A stretch of 6,255 nucleotides of DNA, taken from Akkermansiaceae bacterium UBA1518 (GTDB lineage: Bacteria; Verrucomicrobiota; Verrucomicrobiia; Verrucomicrobiales; Akkermansiaceae). The notes under the pieces were generated by a model that saw nothing but the letters and a program-made list of their open reading frames with translations, was not told where the DNA came from and did no database searches. The translations under genes and the position numbers were made by a program. The stretch lies in the NCBI GenBank assembly GCA_002323895.1, contig DCQM01000211.1, positions 1-6,255 of the forward strand. Direction: 5' to 3'. Shown here piece by piece: positions 1 to 4,744 of the stretch; position 1 is the stretch's first letter; every line of letters begins with the position of its first letter.

Positions 1-501
1 GCCAGTCACTTGGCAAGTGGTAGCGACAACGAGACGACCGAACTCTTGTTTGAGCTCTGTCGCTAGGGCAGCCCGCTCCGCGCGTGCTGCTTCTTGCGCT
101 TTGTTAAGGATCGTTTGAGCTTGTGCAACCGCCTCTTGGGACTTCTGCTCACCGAGGGCAGTCGCACTTTCCTTGGCCTCGGAAATCATTCGCTTAGCGT
201 CGGCATTCGCCTTTTCTAGGAGAGCCGCTTTTTCCTGCTCGCTCTCATCAAGCTTCTTCTGAATCGCCTCCATTTTAGCTTCTCCCTCAGCGATCCGATT
301 GCGGCGCTTGTCGAGAATCTCAAGAACAGGGGCATAGGCAAATTTCTTCAAAAGGAGACAGATAATGATGAAGTTGACCCACTGGGCGATAAAGCTAGGC
401 CAGCTCACGTGGAACTTCCTTAGGATTTCGCCGACGGCTCCTTCATCGCCACCGGCTTCAACAGGAGCGCTGGCCAAAATTTGAAAGGTATCGAGAAGCA
501 T
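1..501 (-). CDS. atpF: ATP synthase F0 subunit b, 3' end outside window
   Basis: This is the peripheral-stalk b subunit of F-type ATP synthase, which anchors F1 to the membrane through the a subunit. I translated 167 open codons from the ATG at 501 to the window edge without a stop, so the C-terminus is missing. Residues 1-30 are an unusual polar/acidic extension. A membrane helix follows at about 34-52 (WPSFIAQWVNFIIICLLL). Next comes the typical KKFAYAPVLEILDKRRNRI junction, and then a long charged, Ala/Glu/Lys-rich helix from about residue 66 to the edge that forms the b-dimer coiled coil. The ATG has no clear ribosome binding site. A GTG at 408 (residue 32) is preceded by AGGAAG, but starting there would place the membrane helix almost at the N-terminus, so I prefer the ATG. 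The gene lies 73 nt after atpE in the order atpB-atpE-atpF. Identity is secure; the exact start is not. Confidence 0.93.
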   Translation of the reverse strand, partial: MLLDTFQILASAPVEAGGDEGAVGEILRKFHVSWPSFIAQWVNFIIICLLLKKFAYAPVLEILDKRRNRIAEGEAKMEAIQKKLDESEQEKAALLEKANADAKRMISEAKESATALGEQKSQEAVAQAQTILNKAQEAARAERAALATELKQEFGRLVVATTCQVTG

Positions 502-538
502 TTTGAAAAAAAATGTTTGGTAGAGAAAGAAAAAGGAA

Positions 539-564
539 GCCAGCGACCCTGGTGGGACGCCGGC
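539..564 (-). terminator. Terminator-like stem-loop between atpE and atpF
   Basis: On the minus-strand transcript GCCGGCG (564-558) pairs with CGCUGGC (545-539). This gives 7 bp including one G-U pair. A U-U mismatch follows, then CCC/GGG closing an ACCA loop. The U-rich run UUCCUUUUUCUUUCU comes directly after the stem. That is the form of an intrinsic terminator, but it sits inside an operon, 10 nt after the atpE stop. The G-U pair would be an A-C mismatch on the other strand, so the fold favours the atp mRNA. It may be a partial terminator or a 3' stabilising hairpin that lowers atpF relative to atpE. Which of these applies cannot be read from sequence. Confidence 0.6.
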
Positions 565-574
565 CGAATCCTTA

Positions 575-820
575 TTAGCCAAGGAAAATGGCGATGAAGA
601 TCAATCCTTCCGCTAACGCGGCAAAAATGATCGAAATCGTCATGATGTTACCGAAAGCGCTTGGGTTACGCCCGGTAGCTTCAGCAGCTTTGGAACCGAC
701 AAGGCCGATACCGAGTCCAGCACCAAGACCTGCAAGGCCGATGTGAATTTTACCCTCCAACTCCGCAAGGAGATTGAACAGCTCAGGAAGTGCAGCAGCG
801 ATTTGAATTAGACTATCCAT
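575..820 (-). CDS. atpE: ATP synthase F0 subunit c
   Basis: This is the 81-residue rotor-ring subunit that carries protons across the membrane. It folds as a helical hairpin. Helix 1 (about 26-48) holds the glycine-rich run GLAGLGAGLGIGLVG. The polar loop ATGRNPSA (48-55) corresponds to the RQP loop that contacts F1. Helix 2 (about 57-80) carries the ion-binding carboxylate Glu71 in AALAEGLIF. The residues that mark sodium-specific rings are absent: the helix-1 Gln position is Ile38, and Glu71 is followed by Gly-Leu rather than Ser-Thr. I therefore infer proton coupling. Residues 1-24 form a longer N-terminal segment than in E. coli (79 residues overall) with acidic residues Glu13, Glu20 and Glu22. 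The ATG has no clear Shine-Dalgarno but follows an A/C-rich leader. Stem-loops lie in both flanking gaps. Confidence 0.97.
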   Translation of the reverse strand: MDSLIQIAAALPELFNLLAELEGKIHIGLAGLGAGLGIGLVGSKAAEATGRNPSAFGNIMTISIIFAALAEGLIFIAIFLG

Positions 821-852
821 TTTCTTAGTTTGTTTAGTTTGTTGTTTGTACC
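821..852 (-). promoter_or_regulatory. A/C-rich unstructured leader of atpE, enhancer-like
   Basis: Reading toward the atpE ATG, the leader is almost free of G and contains AACTAAACAAACTAAG, in which the AAACTAA unit occurs twice, then AAA-ATG. There is no good Shine-Dalgarno. From memory, the leader upstream of E. coli atpE that enhances translation contains a very similar AACTGAAACAAACTGGAG stretch. I infer the same role here, recruiting ribosomes for a subunit needed in many copies. The resemblance rests on recall, and A-rich leaders are common, so confidence is moderate. Confidence 0.45.
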
Positions 853-885
853 GTCGGCCCCCACGGGATCCATGGTCTGACCGAC
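853..885 (-). promoter_or_regulatory. Two-part stem-loop between atpB and atpE
   Basis: On the minus-strand RNA, GUCGGUC (885-879) pairs with GGCCGAC (859-853), giving 7 bp with one U-G pair. A small internal loop (AGA opposite G) follows. CCAUGG (875-870) then pairs with CCGUGG (866-861) around the loop AUC, giving 6 bp with one U-G pair. Both imperfect pairs are allowed wobbles on this strand and would be A-C mismatches on the other, which supports a structure in the atp mRNA. No U-tract follows, so it is not a terminator. It lies 9 nt after the atpB stop and about 32 nt before atpE. It may separate atpB and atpE translation or protect the atpE segment from decay. Confidence 0.6.
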
Positions 886-894
886 AAGATTTTT

Positions 895-1848
895 TTAGGG
901 CGAAGATTCAGGAACAGGCTCAATCCCTTGCACCTCGTCCTTATGCTCGTCTTCGTGCTCGTGCTCGTGTTCGCACATTAATTTAATAAAGACCGCGCAA
1001 AGCAAAGAAAAGACCAAGGCTTGGACAAATCCGACCAAAAGTTCGAGAAAGTAGAAGGGGAGGGGAGGAAGCCACTTTAAGAAGACCGGCACATTCATGG
1101 CCGACATAGTCTCCAAGATACTTTCTCCAGCGTAGACATTTCCGTAGAGACGGAACATCAGAGCCACCGGCCGAACCGCGATTGAAAGCACCTCGATGAC
1201 ACCTACAAAAAGAAAAATGGCACCCATGAGGATTAAGACGATTCCTTTAAATTCTCCTTTTGGAGCAAAAATGTGTCCGAGGAAGTTCTTTATGCCGATT
1301 TCGGTGATGGCCCACCAAAACCACAAAACCGCAAACGTTAGCGCCATTGCGCTCGTCAAATTGAGATCCGCATTGGCGCCACGAAGGAAGGGTTCATAGC
1401 GATTGGCTGGGTCAACCCCATCGCCTGTAAGCTCCCAACCGACCGTTCCGATTCCTGGCACAAGGCCAAACCAATTCGAGAAAAGAATCAGAATGAAAAT
1501 CGTTCCAAGAAACCAGAAGGTCTTCATTGCCAATTTGTAGCCGAGGATCCCTTCAAAAAAGCTAAACAGTGATTCAACGATCCACTCGACAAAATTCTGC
1601 ACACGCTTGGGAACCATTTGAAGGTTCTTCGTTGCTATTTGGGCCACTCCAATCAAGAGGGCTGCGACGACCCAAACCGCTATCATTGAATTTGTTATCA
1701 CAATCGGCCCAAGAACGATCACAGGTTCGGCGCCAGCAGGAAGGTGATCGTGATCCGGAAGCTCACCACTGCCCGCGGCAGCTACGGCAGGGAGTGCCGT
1801 AGCAAAGAAAAGGGCCAAAAACGGAAAAAATCTGGAAAAGGAAGCCAT
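895..1848 (-). CDS. atpB: ATP synthase F0 subunit a
   Basis: This is the proton-channel subunit that works against the c-ring. From the ATG at 1848 it has 317 residues, longer than the roughly 270 of E. coli. Residues 1-24 look like a signal peptide (MASFSRFFPFLALFFA, ending near AVAAAG). A short segment with DHDH follows, then several membrane helices. The essential stator arginine is Arg233 in ALMFRLYGNVYAGES, with Glu242 and Gln276 (FVQALVF) at the expected channel positions. The C-terminus ends in a His/Glu-rich tail, CEHEHEHEDEHKDE. The frame also opens at a TTG at 1866, but that has no ribosome binding site. The ATG at 1848 has GGAG 12 nt upstream and puts a typical signal peptide at the N-terminus, so I chose it. 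No atpI-like gene precedes it. It is the first atp gene of the operon, followed by atpE after 74 nt. Confidence 0.96.
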   Translation of the reverse strand: MASFSRFFPFLALFFATALPAVAAAGSGELPDHDHLPAGAEPVIVLGPIVITNSMIAVWVVAALLIGVAQIATKNLQMVPKRVQNFVEWIVESLFSFFEGILGYKLAMKTFWFLGTIFILILFSNWFGLVPGIGTVGWELTGDGVDPANRYEPFLRGANADLNLTSAMALTFAVLWFWWAITEIGIKNFLGHIFAPKGEFKGIVLILMGAIFLFVGVIEVLSIAVRPVALMFRLYGNVYAGESILETMSAMNVPVFLKWLPPLPFYFLELLVGFVQALVFSLLCAVFIKLMCEHEHEHEDEHKDEVQGIEPVPESSP

Positions 1849-1859
1849 CGCGATCGCAA

Positions 1860-1874
1860 GCTCCAAATCGGAGC
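1860..1874 (-). promoter_or_regulatory. Ribosome binding site of atpB inside a small hairpin
   Basis: The minus strand reads GCTCC-GATTT-GGAGC, a 5-bp stem with a 5-nt loop. The GGAG in the 3' arm (1864-1861) is the only Shine-Dalgarno-like element before the atpB ATG at 1848, with 12 nt between, slightly longer than usual. If the hairpin forms it would hide this site and lower atpB translation, which would fit a subunit needed once per complex. A 5-bp stem is short, so this is tentative. Confidence 0.35.
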
Positions 1875-1916
1875 CGGGCGGGATTTAACGACACCCATCG
1901 CTCCAAGCAAGTTTTT

Positions 1917-1938
1917 CTTTGTGAAAAGTTTCACAAAG
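1917..1938. promoter_or_regulatory. Perfect palindrome with CRP-type pattern upstream of atpB
   Basis: CTTTGTGAAA and TTTCACAAAG form perfect 10-bp arms around a 2-bp centre. Positions 1920-1935 match TGTGA-N6-TCACA exactly, the consensus half-sites of the CRP branch of the CRP/FNR family. The centre is about 80 bp before the atpB start, in the 146-bp gap after the upstream gene, so an operator for the atp operon is plausible. A weak -10-like TTAAAT (minus strand, 1888-1883) with TTGCTT 16 bp upstream lies between the palindrome and atpB. It matches the consensus poorly. The palindrome has no T-tract on either strand, which argues against a terminator. Confidence 0.5.
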
Positions 1939-1994
1939 TCGGTTTAAGCCCTAAAAATCAACGATTCTGACTCTCAAACTATGTTTGGGCATCT

Positions 1995-3497
1995 TCACTT
2001 TTTTGCAATCACACGAAATCCAAGATCGCTACGCCGAGTGCTGCGGGAATCGACCCAAAGACGGGCCAAAATTCCACCATCGCGATTTTCAAAAGAGGCC
2101 CCAGCGGCAACAAAAGCTTTTGGTGCAAGCGATTCCGCCGGATTGATCTCAGAGACCGCGGTCCACTCGCGGACACTTCCAGCCATCCCAGCAAATCCCA
2201 CTCCAGTTACATCCATTTGGTCATGGCCCACAGGCCCCCACAATGAAACTTTGCGCGACTGACCTTCATACTCAGCCGCGACCGCCCACTCCGATAGCGT
2301 CGGTAAACGGCCCTGACTCCATTGTGCGTAGGCGTAGGCATCCCACCAATCTACCCCGACGACCGGACAATCGATCGCCATGGCCTGTCCGAGCCACATC
2401 TTGCCTCTAACCGCCGCCGGCCAAACCACATCCCAATCATTTGGTTTATGATTCTTTTTATTCACCGGCTGCTCGGGGTGCTCGAATCTTCGGTGATCCG
2501 GAAAATCGAGGAACGACTTATACTGTCTCAAGGTCACCTCGGTCCGGCTCATCATAAATCCTTCGCGAATTGAAACTTCCCGCCCACCCGAAATCTCGTA
2601 GCGCCCTTGGGGAATTTCAATATAAGCCTTCATTTCAATGCTCGTTTGAGCGAGCGCAGGACCTTTCTGATCGTTAGAAAAAACGATCAGAAAGATAACC
2701 CCGCTGATTGAAGCCACCCCTCCAATCAGCGCCCAAAAAGAGGCGGCGACTTTCGGTGGCTCCTTCATCTGGTATCCCGAAGATCCTGCCACGGTGGGAA
2801 CAATCTTTTTTCTGCCTTGTAGTTGATCACGAACCTGATGACTCAGATCGAGAATTTGCTTCCAGGTGAGAGGCATCGGCCGATTCGCATCAGTCATAAA
2901 GTCACAGAGTGACTTCACCCTCGTGGCACCTGGTAATCCCGGCCTCATCATCGCGTCGAAAACTCCGCCTAATAATTGCTTCGTTCGTGTTTCTATCTGT
3001 TCATCACGCGCACCCTCGACCGCCAAGTTCATGACCCTTACTTCGTCCTTGCCTGCTATCACGAAATGGTGGAGTTCGTAATCAACCGTCGCGACCTCCT
3101 CAATTTTAAGCTGCCACATCGCATCTGCAATCTGACCCAGTAAAATGACAATCTCCAAAGGAGAAAACCGACTTCCTGATTGATACAACGATTCTAGACT
3201 ATCGCCCTCCAGCTTTTCCCTAGAGAAAAAGGTATCGTCATCATTAGTGAAAACCTCATAGACCGCTCCGATTCCAGGATGGGTTACCACTGCTTTAGCC
3301 CGCACATCGGAGATGAATGAATCCACCACCCCGGGTTGCCGTATGACCTTGCTACGCAACATCTCGATCATAACGAGCCTCTGCATCGAGAGCTGCTCTC
3401 CTTCCCAAGTGCGCGTGACCCGCCCTTCGCTGACAGCGTGCCCCAAGCGATAATCCCCTAGGATATCTCCTTCCTTGCGCGTCACGCCTGATGTCAT
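1995..3497 (-). CDS. Membrane protein: pseudokinase-like domain, TM helix, FGE-sulfatase-like domain
   Basis: This is a 500-residue fusion. Residues about 12-225 resemble a bacterial Ser/Thr kinase fold (GDYRLGHAVSEGRV opening, THPGIGAVYEVF, EKLEGDSLESL). Catalytic residues appear lost: the VAIK lysine position is Glu45 (LVMIEML), the HRD loop region reads VDYELHHFVI (138-147), and DFG corresponds to Asn157-Leu-Ala. One membrane helix lies at about 252-273. Residues about 290-500 are an FGE-sulfatase domain, shown by RTEVTLRQYKSFL (318-330), PVVGVDWWDAYAYAQW (378-393), GRLPTLSEWAVAAEY (396-410), GSVREW (440-445), GASF (466-469) and the closing SRSTRRSDLGFRV. The active-site cysteines of true formylglycine-generating enzyme, expected just after GASF, are replaced, so I do not call it an FGE enzyme. 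The topology suggests a cytoplasmic pseudokinase and a periplasmic C-terminal domain. It starts 26 nt after the TPR gene, so the two are probably co-transcribed. The start has only a weak GAG signal. Function unknown. Confidence 0.88.
   Translation of the reverse strand: MTSGVTRKEGDILGDYRLGHAVSEGRVTRTWEGEQLSMQRLVMIEMLRSKVIRQPGVVDSFISDVRAKAVVTHPGIGAVYEVFTNDDDTFFSREKLEGDSLESLYQSGSRFSPLEIVILLGQIADAMWQLKIEEVATVDYELHHFVIAGKDEVRVMNLAVEGARDEQIETRTKQLLGGVFDAMMRPGLPGATRVKSLCDFMTDANRPMPLTWKQILDLSHQVRDQLQGRKKIVPTVAGSSGYQMKEPPKVAASFWALIGGVASISGVIFLIVFSNDQKGPALAQTSIEMKAYIEIPQGRYEISGGREVSIREGFMMSRTEVTLRQYKSFLDFPDHRRFEHPEQPVNKKNHKPNDWDVVWPAAVRGKMWLGQAMAIDCPVVGVDWWDAYAYAQWSQGRLPTLSEWAVAAEYEGQSRKVSLWGPVGHDQMDVTGVGFAGMAGSVREWTAVSEINPAESLAPKAFVAAGASFENRDGGILARLWVDSRSTRRSDLGFRVIAKK
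2663..2694. repeat. Perfect 13-bp inverted repeat inside a coding region
   Basis: CTTTCTGATCGTT (2663-2675) and AACGATCAGAAAG (2682-2694) are perfect inverted copies around a 6-nt spacer. They lie within the pseudokinase/FGE gene and encode FLIVFSNDQK, the end of the membrane helix and the first residues beyond it. In the mRNA this would be a strong hairpin with the loop UUUUCU. A second, 5-bp hairpin (GCTCG/CGAGC, 2640-2655) follows 8 nt further along the transcript. There is no U-tract on either strand, so neither is a terminator. The repeat could slow ribosomes at membrane insertion, bind a protein, or be a chance result of codon choice. Confidence 0.7.
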
Positions 3498-3532
3498 TTC
3501 TCGAGAATTATCTGGGAAATTACTTAATTCCC
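3498..3532 (-). other. Gene junction with overlapping inverted repeats
   Basis: The 26-nt gap between the TPR gene and the pseudokinase gene holds TTCTCGAGAA (3498-3507), a 10-bp palindrome ending right against the downstream ATG. GGGAA/TTCCC arms (3514-3518 and 3528-3532) span the upstream TAA stop. There is no promoter and no U-tract. The GAG inside the palindrome is the only Shine-Dalgarno-like element, and it is very close to the start codon. The tight spacing supports one transcript with coupled translation. Confidence 0.35.
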
Positions 3533-4705
3533 TCCGCCAAGCTCTGCTTCGGGCTCCCGGAAAGGTAAATTAAGTTTCGGCAAGAGCGAATTTCCTTCAC
3601 TCAGATCCTCAAGATCAAGCCCATCGAGATTATCAAGATCACGCTGTAGCTCCTCCATCGTTGATTCACCCAAACCCTCACGAAGAAGGGTGCGAGGGTG
3701 AGCTCGAATATCGCTCAGGCGCCCATCGTAATAGAGCTCGGCAACAAAGCCGTAAAACTTTCGTTGCCCAAAGAGGAGACCGGTCGCGGGATCCTGATCT
3801 GGCACAAAATACCACACTTCGGCGATTTCCTCGCCATCCTTCCAATCAGCAGCCCCAGTCACCCATTCGCTTCCAGAGTCTCCCTGCCGGATAATAGCCT
3901 GCCCGATCTTGCCATCCACTTCCTCGTAAAACCGGACCCTTGGAGTAAACAACATCGGGTCGAAATCTTTACTAGTATCAACTTCCACTGGCAAAATTAA
4001 GGTCCGGCGCTCCCCATTTTGCTCTTGGATCGGATTAGTCATTCGGCCCCACCCCAAGCGGGCTAAGTTTTTAACGTCAGGAACTAAACCTTGCGCGACC
4101 TTGAAACTCGCCTTCTCAAACAGCGATCCGGCGTTTGGTCCCAGATTAAAAACTTCATAATAGTAGTCCCGCGCTTTATCAAAAATCCCAAAAGCTTCGT
4201 AAGTTGCACCAAGGCTGTAGAGGACGTTGGGATTTCGTGGCTCCCTGAGCTCGGCCTCCTGCAACTTCGTCAACGCTTGGATCAAATCACCTCCCACCCG
4301 TGCCTGGCGGGAATCTTTTAAGAGCGCCTCAACGATCGGATCCAAAACAGGGGGAGGAAGATTCAGGACATCCTCTTCAGCGACTTTTGTCACCGACTCC
4401 AAATCCGTTAAAACTTTTTTCGAGTCAGGGAGCGGCTTTGGAGACACAACTGCGATCGGCTTAGGAGGAAGCACCGCAATCGGCTCGGGTTTCTCGACGC
4501 CCGCTGTCACAAGAGCCGAAGGCGGACCAGGCACAACGACGTATTCCTTCACAATCCGCTCCTCAGGTTGAGGAATCTGCTGGCGTTTCAAGGCCAAAGA
4601 AACACCCACTGACATTAATTGCACAAAGGCCACTAGCCCGATTATCCAGCACGAGATATGAAACATGCCCAAATTGGGCTTGCGGGAAACTCGTGAATTC
4701 TTCAT
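3524..4705 (-). CDS. Signal-anchored, proline-rich TPR protein of unknown function
   Basis: This 393-residue protein is not one I recognise by name. Residues 1-13 are basic (MKNSRVSRKPNLG), followed by one hydrophobic helix at about 15-38 without a clear cleavage site, so it is probably an N-in membrane anchor. Residues 44-120 are a Pro/Val/Lys-rich linker with a short repeat (EPIAVLPP at 74-81, KPIAVVSP at 82-89), reminiscent of a periplasm-spanning arm. Residues about 123-190 carry one or two TPR-like helical pairs (ARVGGDLIQALTKLQEAEL, NVLYSLGATYEAFGIFDKA). Residues about 210-345 look strand-rich, with DWKDGEEIAEVWYFVP and GQRKFYGFVAELYYDGRL. The tail is Asp/Leu-rich (RDLDNLDGLDLEDLSEG). 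The start codon lacks a Shine-Dalgarno, and a promoter candidate lies immediately upstream. It is first in an apparent unit with the pseudokinase/FGE gene, so a periplasmic partnership between the two is a reasonable inference. Confidence 0.85.
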   Translation of the reverse strand: MKNSRVSRKPNLGMFHISCWIIGLVAFVQLMSVGVSLALKRQQIPQPEERIVKEYVVVPGPPSALVTAGVEKPEPIAVLPPKPIAVVSPKPLPDSKKVLTDLESVTKVAEEDVLNLPPPVLDPIVEALLKDSRQARVGGDLIQALTKLQEAELREPRNPNVLYSLGATYEAFGIFDKARDYYYEVFNLGPNAGSLFEKASFKVAQGLVPDVKNLARLGWGRMTNPIQEQNGERRTLILPVEVDTSKDFDPMLFTPRVRFYEEVDGKIGQAIIRQGDSGSEWVTGAADWKDGEEIAEVWYFVPDQDPATGLLFGQRKFYGFVAELYYDGRLSDIRAHPRTLLREGLGESTMEELQRDLDNLDGLDLEDLSEGNSLLPKLNLPFREPEAELGGGN

Positions 4706-4715
4706 CAGGGAGACC

Positions 4716-4744
4716 AGCTTAAGAAAACGGATAGGCTATGTCAA
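4716..4744 (-). promoter_or_regulatory. Candidate promoter of the TPR gene, overlapping the pabB start codon
   Basis: On the minus strand a perfect -35 hexamer TTGACA (4744-4739) is followed by 17 bp and then TAAGCT (4721-4716), which matches only 3 of 6 positions of the -10 consensus. Transcription would begin near 4709, about 4 nt before the TPR start codon. That would give a leaderless or nearly leaderless message, consistent with the missing Shine-Dalgarno. The -35 box overlaps the pabB ATG, so the two divergent genes could interfere with each other. The weak -10 limits confidence. Confidence 0.35.

Noticed and set aside
575..820. A sodium-driven c-ring.
   Set aside because: The helix-1 Gln and the Ser/Thr after the key Glu that define sodium sites are absent; Ile38 and Gly72-Leu73 stand there instead.
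1196..1802. Plus-strand open frames opposite atpB.
   Set aside because: They lie wholly antisense to a conserved gene, have low-complexity Arg/Pro-rich products and no ribosome sites, so they are reading-frame shadows.
1917..1938. The palindrome before atpB read as a rho-independent terminator.
   Set aside because: Neither strand has a T-tract after the stem: AAAAAC follows on the minus strand and TCGG on the plus strand. The arms are also AT-rich.
2111..2122. CAAAAGCTTTTG, a 12-bp palindrome inside the FGE-domain coding region.
   Set aside because: It is short, AT-rich, has no loop to form a hairpin and sits in ordinary coding sequence (PKAFVA), so chance is the best explanation.
1995..3497. 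Annotation as an active Ser/Thr kinase or as formylglycine-generating enzyme.
   Set aside because: The VAIK Lys, HRD and DFG motifs are not recognisable, and the FGE active-site cysteines after GASF are missing.
4227..4571. A 114-codon plus-strand frame opposite the TPR gene with a Ser/Gly/Thr-rich product.
   Set aside because: Its repetitive composition is the antisense image of the Pro/Val/Lys linker codons. It has no independent support.
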